Assembly (NCBI GenBank): GCA_937880065.1
Contig: CALFMA010000081.1
Location: 1 to 11,269, forward strand
DNA from: an uncultured Ruminococcus sp.
Lineage (GTDB): Bacteria; Bacillota_A; Clostridia; Oscillospirales; Ruminococcaceae
Direction: 5' to 3'
DNA: 11,269 bases
Below are positions 1-5,458 of the stretch, one piece after another. Numbering within the stretch: position 1 is the first letter of the stretch; the number at the start of each line of letters is the position of its first letter. The translations under genes were made by a program, and so were the position numbers. The notes below the pieces were generated by a model. That model was not told the DNA's origin. It saw only the letters and a list, made by a program, of their open reading frames with translations, and searched no databases.

Positions 1-60
1 AAAAGATAATATCCGCCCCTACACAGATTGACGGTATATCGCAATATTCACCGCACCCAT
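1..60. repeat. Probable edge of an interspersed palindromic repeat
   Basis: The first bases read GATAATATCCGCCCCTACA, which resembles one half of GC-rich palindromic intergenic repeats (a GGGCGGATATTATCCGCCC-type core followed by CTACA) that I recall from ruminococcal and related Clostridia genomes. Only one arm lies in the window, so the palindrome cannot be verified here. No convincing coding frame enters from the left. Confidence 0.3.
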
Positions 61-62
61 TG

Positions 63-97
63 GCTAACAGCTAAAAGCTAACAGCTAACGGCTAAAT
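63..97. repeat. Five-copy heptamer tandem repeat (GCTAACA type)
   Basis: Five consecutive 7-bp units are visible: GCTAACA, GCTAAAA, GCTAACA, GCTAACG, GCTAAAT. The period is exact and the first five bases never change. It lies in non-coding DNA upstream of the rsmD promoter. Heptameric repeats in intergenic DNA often vary in copy number between strains; any function here is unknown. Confidence 0.8.
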
Positions 98-154
98 TTC
101 AACCGTACAGAAAAGATTTTTTTGTGCAAAATAGCCTATCTTTTGAAAATCGTA

Positions 155-183
155 TAGACAAAATGAAAAAAATCGGTTATAAT
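155..183 (+). promoter_or_regulatory. Sigma-A promoter of the rsmD-coaD operon
   Basis: A -35 box TAGACA (155-160; one mismatch to TTGACA) and a perfect -10 box TATAAT (178-183) are separated by 17 bp. Transcription should begin near 190, leaving a leader of roughly 105 nt before the rsmD start at 296. Confidence 0.75.
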
Positions 184-295
184 AAAATAGTATAGGCAAC
201 GACCGTTTTTTCGGGCTTCGTCTGTGATGTATTACGGTATCCGCAACCGTTCAATGCGGACGGCGGATTTTATTTCCGCAGAAAACGGAGCGTTT

Positions 296-847
296 ATGAG
301 AGTTATAACAGGAACCGCAAGAGGCTGTAAACTTGTTACCCCCGAGGGTACAGATGTTAGACCTACAGGCGAAAAAGTTAAAGAGGGGGTTTTCTCCTCA
401 ATTCAGTTTGAGCTTGAGGGAGCGCAGGTTCTTGACCTGTTTGCAGGCAGCGGACAGCTTGGCATTGAAGCCCTCAGCAGAGGTGCGGCTCATGCCGTAT
501 TTGTGGACAACTCCACACGTTCACTCCGCTGTATAAACGAAAATCTCCGCAATACAAAGCTTACACGACTTGGCGAAATCATCAACCGTGACAGCTATGA
601 CTATATTCGTCTTACTGCCCAGACTTTCGACATTATTTTCCTCGACCCGCCATACAGATACGGTCATATTCACAAGCTGCTCCCCCTTGCAGCCGCAAAA
701 CTGCGACAGGGCGGAAGCATTATCTGCGAGTACGAAAAGGACTCAGAGGATATTACAGCTCCCGAGGGTATGACGCTGAAAAAAGTATACACCTATGGCA
801 AAATCAATGTGGCAGTTTTCAGAAAACCCTCAGAGGAGGACGAGTAA
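296..847 (+). CDS. rsmD: 16S rRNA (guanine966-N2)-methyltransferase RsmD
   Basis: RsmD transfers a methyl group from S-adenosylmethionine to the N2 of G966 of 16S rRNA during assembly of the small ribosomal subunit. The 183-residue protein begins MRVITGTARG, the usual family N-terminus. The SAM-binding glycine loop DLFAGSG is at residues 47-53 and the catalytic DPPY motif at 117-120. The open frame extends upstream to 224, but the ATG at 296 is chosen because a GGAG ribosome binding site sits 5 nt before it and the family normally starts there. Its stop overlaps the coaD start by one base (TAATG), so the two are translationally coupled. An rsmD-coaD pair is a common arrangement in Firmicutes. 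Confidence 0.95.
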   Translation: MRVITGTARGCKLVTPEGTDVRPTGEKVKEGVFSSIQFELEGAQVLDLFAGSGQLGIEALSRGAAHAVFVDNSTRSLRCINENLRNTKLTRLGEIINRDSYDYIRLTAQTFDIIFLDPPYRYGHIHKLLPLAAAKLRQGGSIICEYEKDSEDITAPEGMTLKKVYTYGKINVAVFRKPSEEDE

Positions 848-1338
848 TGAGAAGAATTGCAGTTTGTCCCGGAAGTTTCGACCCCGTAACTCTCGGTCAT
901 CTCGATATTATCACAAGAGCGTCAAAGCTGTTTGATAAGGTTATTGTACTTATTTCCCGAAATGTCGGGAAAAGTCAGCCCAGCTTCACCGCTACGGAGC
1001 GTATGCTGATGATTGAGGCTGTAACACGTGATCTGGATAACGTGGTAATCGACATACTTGACGGACTTCTTGCGGATTATGTAAGAACTGTCAACGCTGT
1101 GGCTATTGTAAAGGGTTTGAGAGCCGTAAGCGATTTTGAGTATGAATTCCAGATGGCACTTGCCAATAAGAAATTGTATGCAGGGGCGGAAACGGTTTTC
1201 CTTACCACAGCGGCGGAAAATATGTATTTAAGCTCCAGCGTTGTCAAGCAGATTGCCTACTTTGGCGGCGATATAAGCCATTTTGTACCTGCGGCAATCC
1301 ACGACGACATCACACGCAGACTTGTGAAAACTAATTAA
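847..1338 (+). CDS. coaD: Phosphopantetheine adenylyltransferase CoaD
   Basis: CoaD joins 4'-phosphopantetheine to the AMP of ATP, giving dephospho-CoA and pyrophosphate, the penultimate step of coenzyme A synthesis in the cytoplasm. The 163-residue length is typical. It shows the nucleotidyltransferase signature GSFDPVTLGH (9-18, with the HxGH-type motif as TLGH at 15-18), the conserved RAVSDFEYEFQMA block (92-104), and the SSSVVKQ segment (129-135), equivalent to the family ISSS/TxxR region. The start codon overlaps the last base of the rsmD stop, and a GGAGG-like site lies within the 3' end of rsmD. It is transcribed from the promoter at 155-183. Confidence 0.96.
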   Translation: MRRIAVCPGSFDPVTLGHLDIITRASKLFDKVIVLISRNVGKSQPSFTATERMLMIEAVTRDLDNVVIDILDGLLADYVRTVNAVAIVKGLRAVSDFEYEFQMALANKKLYAGAETVFLTTAAENMYLSSSVVKQIAYFGGDISHFVPAAIHDDITRRLVKTN

Positions 1339-1350
1339 AATATAAGATTG

Positions 1351-1365
1351 GGCAGAGTTTCTGCC
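1351..1365 (+). other. Small hairpin directly before a ribosome binding site
   Basis: GGCAGA and TCTGCC form a perfect 6-bp stem with a 3-nt loop in the coaD to coiled-coil gap. The stem ends 2 nt before the GGAGG of the next gene. Without a U-tract it is not a terminator. It could set the processing end of the coaD message or modulate access to the ribosome binding site. Confidence 0.45.
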
Positions 1366-1379
1366 AAGGAGGAAAAATT

Positions 1380-1901
1380 ATGAATATTGATGAAATTCTT
1401 GAGGAAATGGACGAGCTTCTTGATAAGTCGGGTTCATTTCCCCTTATGCCCCATAAGAAATTCGTTGACGGTGAGCGTCTGAGAGAGCTTATCAACGACA
1501 TTCGTCTTAATCTCCCTCACGAACTGAAAGAGGCTAAGAAGATTGAATTCGACTGTCAGAGAATACTTAACGAGGCTAAAATCAACGCCGAGGGTACTAT
1601 CCGCAAGGCTGAGGAACGTGCTACTCTGCTTGTTTCCAAGGAAGCTGTAATTGCTGAGGCTAACAAAAAGGCTCTTGAAATCATCAGTGATGCAAAGGAT
1701 CAGGCTGCTGCTGTTCAGAAGGCTGCTGCACTTTCAGTTGCACAGATGCTCAATGATGCAGAGGCTTGCCACCAGAAATCATTGCTTGACATCAAGCGTA
1801 CAAAGGAGAAGATTCAGCATACTCTGAAAAATTCTCCCTCTCTCAAAGAGAGAAATCAGACACCTGCTGCAAGAATGATCAACGAAAACAAAATAAAGTA
1901 A
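1380..1901 (+). CDS. Coiled-coil protein related to ATP synthase B/V-ATPase stalk subunits
   Basis: This 173-residue protein has no signal peptide or membrane segment. It begins MNIDEILEEMDELLDKS, and a conserved-looking segment follows (LRELINDIRLNLPHEL, about residues 34-49). Residues 50-148 form a long Ala/Lys/Glu-rich helix with repeated 'EAxxxAExxxxKA' spacing, as in stalk-type coiled coils of ATP synthases and in DivIVA-like proteins. Homologues following coaD in Clostridia are often labelled simply 'ATPase', but no Walker motif is visible and I would not assign catalysis. A strong AAGGAGG (1366-1372) precedes the ATG by 7 nt. It is the third gene of the rsmD-coaD transcript and ends at a hairpin terminator. 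A scaffold or division/envelope role is possible but unproven. Confidence 0.8.
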   Translation: MNIDEILEEMDELLDKSGSFPLMPHKKFVDGERLRELINDIRLNLPHELKEAKKIEFDCQRILNEAKINAEGTIRKAEERATLLVSKEAVIAEANKKALEIISDAKDQAAAVQKAAALSVAQMLNDAEACHQKSLLDIKRTKEKIQHTLKNSPSLKERNQTPAARMINENKIK

Positions 1902-1926
1902 ATATAGAGAATTAAGAATTAGTAAG

Positions 1927-1956
1927 GACGGTGGATTTTTTCTGCCGTCTTTTCTT
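1927..1956 (+). terminator. Rho-independent terminator of the rsmD-coaD operon
   Basis: GACGG (1927-1931) pairs with CCGTC (1945-1949), and a T-rich run follows (1950-1956). Weak outer A-T pairs extend the stem. It lies 25 bp past the stop of the coiled-coil gene. Confidence 0.65.
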
Positions 1957-1979
1957 ATGTGTAATGCTATGTTTGAAAT

Positions 1980-2006
1980 GGGCGGCAATCGTTTAGACTG
2001 CCGCCC
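1980..2006 (-). terminator. GC-rich hairpin, likely terminator of the dockerin gene
   Basis: A perfect 8-bp stem GGGCGGCA/TGCCGCCC encloses an 11-nt loop, starting 15 bp beyond the dockerin stop on the minus strand. The bases after the stem on the minus strand (ATTTCAAAC) are only weakly U-rich, so termination may be inefficient. Confidence 0.45.
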
Positions 2007-2021
2007 ATAATTCTTAATTAA

Positions 2022-2381
2022 TCAATCTTGCTTTTTCAGAAACTCCTCCGCCGAAATATAATCGTGAGTTGAAATATAGCCGTAATATGCCAGCACAATT
2101 GAAGCGTCAATAGAATCAATTTTGCCGTCATTATTCACATCGGCAGCCTTTTTCTGATTTTCAGTCAATTCGCTTTCGGTTTTCGTAGAAATCACCGAAT
2201 ATTCTGATAAAATCAGCGAGGCATCACTTGAATTTACCCTTTCATCACAATTGACATCGCCAATAACACAGCCTGCAGAGAGGTAATTTCCGCTTTCCAA
2301 AAAAGGCAGGGGAATTTCAGAAGCTCCTGCACATACTGCCGCTGCCGCAATAATAGTCAACATTTTACGCATACCTTTCAT
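2022..2381 (-). CDS. Small secreted protein made of one type I dockerin
   Basis: From the ATG at 2381 this is a 119-residue protein. Residues 1-20 are a signal peptide (MKGMRKMLTI, Ala-rich core, cleavage near AGA|SE). The rest is essentially one type I dockerin with two calcium-binding F-hand loops: DVNCDERVNSSD at 42-53 and DVNNDGKIDSID at 81-92, each followed by an 'AS.(V/I)L..Y' helix. Dockerins bind cohesin modules of scaffoldins and normally sit at the end of an enzyme; no catalytic domain is present here. The next ATG (2372, giving MRKM) is an alternative start: GGTGAGG at 2384-2390 is 2 nt from the first and 11 nt from the second. It lies downstream of a sortase gene and has its own promoter. 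Confidence 0.82.
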   Translation of the reverse strand: MKGMRKMLTIIAAAAVCAGASEIPLPFLESGNYLSAGCVIGDVNCDERVNSSDASLILSEYSVISTKTESELTENQKKAADVNNDGKIDSIDASIVLAYYGYISTHDYISAEEFLKKQD

Positions 2382-2434
2382 TTCCTCACCCCTGTTTATC
2401 AAGCTGTAGTCTAACGATTTAAGGTGCCTCGCAC

Positions 2435-2465
2435 ATCCGCAAACTAAAGTTTGCTCCGTGCGGAT
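2435..2465 (-). promoter_or_regulatory. Alternative hairpins in the dockerin mRNA leader
   Basis: Two overlapping perfect 7-bp stems share bases: GCAAACT (2439-2445) with AGTTTGC (2448-2454), and ATCCGCA (2435-2441) with TGCGGAT (2459-2465). They cannot both form completely. They lie about 55-85 nt upstream of the dockerin start and downstream of its predicted promoter. This could be a structured leader or a small repeat element. Confidence 0.45.
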
Positions 2466-2475
2466 CGGCAAATAG

Positions 2476-2501
2476 CAAACGTCAAAAGATTTTGTCGTTT
2501 G
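2476..2501. promoter_or_regulatory. 26-bp dyad at the dockerin transcription start
   Basis: CAAACG (2476-2481) matches CGTTTG (2496-2501), and inside them CAAAA (2483-2487) matches TTTTG (2490-2494), broken only by one T/T position and a 2-bp centre. The dyad lies immediately downstream of the predicted -10 box (2503-2508), covering the likely transcription start. This position suits an operator. Confidence 0.45.
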
Positions 2502-2502
2502 A

Positions 2503-2531
2503 TATATATCATAAGCCCGTGAAAAATTCAA
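2503..2531 (-). promoter_or_regulatory. Promoter of the dockerin gene
   Basis: On the minus strand TTGAAT (2531-2526) and TATATA (2508-2503) are separated by 17 bp. This gives a leader of about 115 nt to the ATG at 2381. The promoter lies between the sortase stop and the dockerin start, so the dockerin can be expressed separately. Confidence 0.6.
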
Positions 2532-2560
2532 TGTATAATATGTACAAATTACGGAAAGCA

Positions 2561-3076
2561 CTACTTTTTCAGCGTTCCCACAACAATCTGCCGCTGTGTG
2601 CCGTCATCTGTACAGGTAACAACTGTAATTCGGTCATCTCCAAAATCTTTAAGAATCCATGTTTCATCGGGATTTACGATAAAATTCTCCGTTGCAGTAT
2701 ATATATATTCGGTTCTTTGCTCGTCATTGTCAATTAATTTCATTTCCATTCCAAGCTCAATATTTTTCAGTTCGTTGAAAATTTCAGCATAAATTGTACT
2801 GTTATGACCTGCAATGCAGTAATTTCCGCCGCCGACTCTGCCTGTATTCGGGAAATGACCTGCTGCTTTCGACAGGACTTCATGCTCAGTTCCGTCCATA
2901 ACGGGAGCTTTTATATCCAAGTCGGGTATTTCAAATACTACACATTCTTTAAGAAGCCTATGTTTTTCAATTTCCCTGCTGATACGTTTCCAGCCGAAAA
3001 TTCCAAGCACAGTAATGCCTATCACCATTGCTATAAATCCGAGGGTAAAAATCACTTTTCTCTTTTTTTCTGTCAT
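2561..3076 (-). CDS. Class D-like sortase
   Basis: Sortases are membrane-bound cysteine transpeptidases that cleave LPXTG-type sorting signals and attach surface proteins to the peptidoglycan precursor. This 171-residue protein has an N-terminal membrane anchor (about 10-29) and an extracytoplasmic catalytic domain. The triad is visible: His91 in CIAGHNS, Cys155 in TVVTCTDDG, and Arg162 in TQRQIVVG. The short length and TCTDDGTQR signature fit class D best, though class E or A relatives cannot be excluded. AAGGAG lies 8 nt before the ATG. The gene directly upstream encodes an LPQTG protein, the most likely substrate; known class D enzymes accept LPQTG-type signals. It has its own promoter. 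Confidence 0.88.
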   Translation of the reverse strand: MTEKKRKVIFTLGFIAMVIGITVLGIFGWKRISREIEKHRLLKECVVFEIPDLDIKAPVMDGTEHEVLSKAAGHFPNTGRVGGGNYCIAGHNSTIYAEIFNELKNIELGMEMKLIDNDEQRTEYIYTATENFIVNPDETWILKDFGDDRITVVTCTDDGTQRQIVVGTLKK

Positions 3077-3109
3077 TGTAACATCTCCTTGCTAAAGGTA
3101 TCACATAAT

Positions 3110-3138
3110 ATTATATCATATTTTAACGCATATTGCAA
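3110..3138 (-). promoter_or_regulatory. Promoter of the sortase gene
   Basis: On the minus strand TTGCAA (3138-3133) and a perfect TATAAT (3115-3110) are 17 bp apart. The -35 box begins one base past the terminator stem of the LPQTG gene, so terminator and promoter are packed together. Confidence 0.7.
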
Positions 3139-3139
3139 C

Positions 3140-3166
3140 AAAGGAGCATCGCAAGGACGCTCCTTT
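3140..3166 (-). terminator. Hairpin terminator of the LPQTG gene
   Basis: AAAGGAGC/GCTCCTTT form a perfect 8-bp stem with an 11-nt loop, 8 bp beyond the LPQTG stop. The stem ends in TTT followed by GTTG, a short U-tract, so some read-through into the sortase gene is plausible. Confidence 0.6.
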
Positions 3167-3174
3167 AAGTTGTA

Positions 3175-3876
3175 TTAGTTGTTGTTAAACTTTTTTCTTG
3201 CCTTTGCCATTACATAGCCGCCAAAGGTTGTAATTGCAGCTGCTAAAAGCATCATATAATTGTAAAGTGAAGAATAACCTGTCTGAGGAAGTGTTGTTAC
3301 AGTTGTAGTTGTTTCGGGAGTTTCATTTTCTGTTGTTACAGTAGTAGTTGTGGTAGTTGTTGTTGTAGTAGTTGTTGTTGTAGAATTGTTATTGTCTGTT
3401 GTTGCAGTTGTTGTAGTTGTTGTAGTTGTTGATTCTTCTGCGGCTTTTACTGTAATATTGAAAGATGTGCGGATTGCGGAATCTTTTTTATCAGTTACAT
3501 AAACAGGATATATGCCTGCCTTTGTCATATTAACTTCTGACATATCAAAGCTGAAACGCTCATAGTCGGTATGTAATCTATATTTGAAATTGGGATTTTC
3601 ACCATTTTCGTCATAAATCAATATAGATACATCGTTAATATTTCCAAGATTTTGTTCGTAAAATTCCTTATTCTCAAAATCAACAAAGTCATTTACGTGG
3701 AATACAAAAGCATTTTCATCTTCTGTGTGTACTTTCATTGTTGAATTTGAGTTAATGGTTTCAGCAGCTGACGCTGTTAATACCCCACCTACAAATGTGT
3801 CCTGCGGCATATATAATGCTGCTCCTGAGCATACCGCAATCGCCGCAGCCATAACTGCAATGTGTTTTGTTTTCAT
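3175..3876 (-). CDS. LPQTG wall-anchored surface protein with Thr-rich linker
   Basis: This 233-residue protein has an N-terminal signal peptide (about 1-37, cleavage near ASA|AE). A domain of about 110 residues follows (40-147); its end (AGIYPVYVTDKK...TSFNITVK, 120-144) reads like the last strands of a bacterial Ig-like fold. Residues 150-195 are an almost pure Thr linker. A complete sorting signal closes the protein: LPQTG at 196-200, a hydrophobic segment (about 204-223) and a basic tail KARKK. It should be cut between Thr and Gly and linked to peptidoglycan, probably by the sortase encoded next. GGGAGG lies about 9 nt before the ATG. The N-terminal domain lacks obvious cohesin features, so it is not called a scaffoldin. 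Ligand unknown. Confidence 0.85.
   Translation of the reverse strand: MKTKHIAVMAAAIAVCSGAALYMPQDTFVGGVLTASAAETINSNSTMKVHTEDENAFVFHVNDFVDFENKEFYEQNLGNINDVSILIYDENGENPNFKYRLHTDYERFSFDMSEVNMTKAGIYPVYVTDKKDSAIRTSFNITVKAAEESTTTTTTTTATTDNNNSTTTTTTTTTTTTTTVTTENETPETTTTVTTLPQTGYSSLYNYMMLLAAAITTFGGYVMAKARKKFNNN
3293..3431. repeat. Trinucleotide (GTT/GTA) tract encoding poly-Thr
   Basis: The plus strand shows long GTT/GTA/GTG runs here, which are ACA/ACT/AAC-type codons on the coding strand. Units change in steps of three bases, so slippage would lengthen or shorten the Thr linker without breaking the frame. Confidence 0.75.
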
Positions 3877-3902
3877 TTTTTAAATCCTCCCAAAAAAATC
3901 CT

Positions 3903-3933
3903 TATATAATATTTTTTAAAATAATATTATATA
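3903..3933. promoter_or_regulatory. AT-only 11-bp dyad at the LPQTG gene start site
   Basis: TATATAATATT (3903-3913) and AATATTATATA (3923-3933) are perfect inverted repeats separated by 9 bp. The outer arm begins 3 bp downstream of the -10 box, so the dyad covers the likely transcription start and the first 30 nt of the leader. It could be an operator or a 5' stem on the mRNA. Confidence 0.55.
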
Positions 3934-3936
3934 GAC

Positions 3937-3964
3937 ATTATACTACTTTAGCACAAAAAGTCAA
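3937..3964 (-). promoter_or_regulatory. Promoter of the LPQTG protein gene
   Basis: On the minus strand TTGACT (3964-3959) and perfect TATAAT (3942-3937) are separated by 16 bp, giving a leader of about 55 nt. Confidence 0.75.
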
Positions 3965-4025
3965 TGAATAAATTGTAAACAATCTCCTTAATACGCAAAA
4001 ATTATAATTTGTTACAACACAAATT

Positions 4026-4048
4026 CCCCGAAGTATTCATCTTCGGGG
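4026..4048 (-). terminator. Hairpin terminator of the DUF3810-like gene
   Basis: CCCCGAAG/CTTCGGGG form a perfect 8-bp stem with a 7-nt loop, 7 bp past the stop. The minus strand continues AATTTGTGTTG, a modest U-tract. Confidence 0.65.
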
Positions 4049-4055
4049 GATTTCA

Positions 4056-5324
4056 TCAATATAAAATTCCGTCAAAATACTGCAAAAGGAGCAAAGTCAC
4101 ACCATCATAGGTGTTTTCCTGCAAAATCTCTCCCTGCGTTTCCCATCCAACATCTGCGGTTTCTTCAATAACCTCGTTGACCGCAGGCATTTCGTCAATG
4201 GGGTGGGAATCTTCCTCATATATTTCCTCGGCAATTACATAACCTGCATTATTTATCTGATGCACTCTGTCACTTACTTCGGGAAGCGGTTCGAATATCT
4301 GATTTAACTGTTCAATATAGGCAATTACGCTGTCTTTATTTTCCCAATTCGGCTCTTTAAGCGAACCCTCAGCAATCATATCTGAAATAATTGAATCCTG
4401 AGTTTCATAATATTCTCCCAATACATAGTCATACATCTGGTCATAGGCAGAAAATCTCAGCAATGGGTCATCACTCTTAATCAGAGCAAGCTGACTGACA
4501 AATTCAGCCTCATTTTCCTTGTAGTAGCCCTTGTGGTGGCAAAGCTCGTGAGCGTCAAGAATAGGCTGATATGTGGGAGAAATATATTTGTTGTGAGTTG
4601 CCTCCATTGTGAAAGGATAGGTATATCCGCCAATCCACATTCGCTCCAGTATATCGGAGCAGAGGGCAGGTTTTACAGTTGGGTAAAAACCTCTCATACG
4701 TGGAAATTCCTCGGAAATATTCACTAAAGCCTCATTTATAAGCGGCTGTGTTTCCTCAATTTCTGGGAATAAAACCTTTCCGTCCTCGGCAATTTCTATT
4801 TCCTCCGCAGCCTGATTAAGACCATTTATCGAATATTCAAGGAGGGCGTAAATCTCCTCATATGTAAATTCCCTCCGCTTTCCCGTATCGCCCTCGCCCA
4901 TAACGGAACTTCTGAAAGGGATAAGCCACATAGGCATATACAAAAAGAGAACGCATAAAAGCATTATAAGAAATGTTTTGAAGTAGCCTCCGCAGAAACG
5001 GCGATATTTCGACTTTTTTCGCAGAAAAATAAGCAGAATTAAAAATATGACGCTGAAAATGACCATTGCCACTCCCAGATACATCATCATTTCCCCAAGG
5101 CAAAAGGGAAGATATGCGGTTAAATAGGTTAATCCGTCGCATAAGTATATATATGCGTTATTGGCATACCAGTCGCAAAACGGCGTTATAAAAGAGGTTA
5201 ACGCAAGAATTACCGTCACAGAAAAAATAACAGCCGCCGTTTTCCAATAGGCGGATTTTTTCTTTTTCTGCGGAATTTCCTCCACAGGAGTTTCGATTTT
5301 TTCCTTTTCTAATAAAGCTTCCAT
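4056..5324 (-). CDS. DUF3810-like membrane protein with HExxH motif
   Basis: From the chosen ATG the protein has 422 residues. A Lys-rich cytoplasmic N-terminus (residues 20-23) precedes three membrane helices (about 29-50, 75-101, 115-135). A large outside domain contains HELCH at 259-263 with glutamates shortly after in KENEAEF (269-275). HExxH followed by a Glu is the zinc-site pattern of gluzincin metalloproteases, and this block with the nearby GYTYPFTMEATHN and FSAYDQM segments matches what I know of the DUF3810 family, whose function is undetermined. A C-terminal acidic region (about 355-405) follows. The frame continues to 5357, but AAGGAG ends 5 nt before the ATG at 5324 and decides the start. 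Own promoter and terminator. Peptidase activity is inferred only. Confidence 0.78.
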   Translation of the reverse strand: MEALLEKEKIETPVEEIPQKKKKSAYWKTAAVIFSVTVILALTSFITPFCDWYANNAYIYLCDGLTYLTAYLPFCLGEMMMYLGVAMVIFSVIFLILLIFLRKKSKYRRFCGGYFKTFLIMLLCVLFLYMPMWLIPFRSSVMGEGDTGKRREFTYEEIYALLEYSINGLNQAAEEIEIAEDGKVLFPEIEETQPLINEALVNISEEFPRMRGFYPTVKPALCSDILERMWIGGYTYPFTMEATHNKYISPTYQPILDAHELCHHKGYYKENEAEFVSQLALIKSDDPLLRFSAYDQMYDYVLGEYYETQDSIISDMIAEGSLKEPNWENKDSVIAYIEQLNQIFEPLPEVSDRVHQINNAGYVIAEEIYEEDSHPIDEMPAVNEVIEETADVGWETQGEILQENTYDGVTLLLLQYFDGILY

Positions 5325-5357
5325 AACTTCTCCTTTCCTCAGCGTGTTTATGCTCAT

Positions 5358-5386
5358 ATTATACCACTTCTGAATTTAAAAGTCAA
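5358..5386 (-). promoter_or_regulatory. Promoter of the DUF3810-like gene
   Basis: On the minus strand TTGACT (5386-5381) and TATAAT (5363-5358) are 17 bp apart. The bases before the -10 box read TGG, giving an extended -10 (TGnTATAAT). The leader to the ATG at 5324 is only about 25-30 nt, which supports that start. Confidence 0.8.
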
Positions 5387-5426
5387 TTATTATATTTTTC
5401 CTATTAATTATAGTTTGCTATAATAA

Positions 5427-5447
5427 AGGGCGGAAAATCTCCGCCCT
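5427..5447 (-). terminator. Rho-independent terminator of the LRR gene
   Basis: AGGGCGGA/TCCGCCCT form a perfect 8-bp GC-rich stem with a 5-nt loop, followed on the minus strand by TTATTATAG. It lies 11 bp beyond the LRR stop. Confidence 0.8.
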
Positions 5448-5458
5448 CTGTTGATATG

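Larger units (their letters stand above)
1910..2019. repeat. 110-bp segment bounded by 12-bp inverted repeats
   Basis: AATTAAGAATTA at 1910-1921 is exactly the reverse complement of TAATTCTTAATT at 2008-2019. Between them are two separate hairpins: the operon terminator (1927-1949) and GGGCGGCA/TGCCGCCC (1980-1987 with 1999-2006). The layout resembles a small non-autonomous repeat element or a structured bidirectional terminator between convergent genes. No clear target-site duplication is visible outside the arms. Confidence 0.5.

Noticed and set aside
1..31. C-terminal end of an upstream gene (a frame ending RPYTD then TGA)
   Set aside because: Only nine codons are visible, and the same bases fit better as an arm of a GC-rich palindromic repeat.
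224..295. Longer start for rsmD at 224
   Set aside because: The extension lacks family similarity and a ribosome binding site; GGAG at 287-290 and the MRVITGTARG start point to 296.
2382..2561. 60-codon upstream extension of the dockerin frame, opening with a GTG that overlaps the sortase stop (TAGTG)
   Set aside because: No ribosome binding site at the GTG, it would bury the signal peptide, and the interval contains a promoter and hairpins instead.
3290..3876. Cohesin module in the LPQTG protein
   Set aside because: The N-terminal domain is too short (about 110 residues) and its visible strands look like a small Ig-like domain; no cohesin pattern was recognised.
5325..5357. Longer start for the DUF3810-like protein
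   Set aside because: It would overlap the predicted transcription start, while AAGGAG is well placed for the ATG at 5324.
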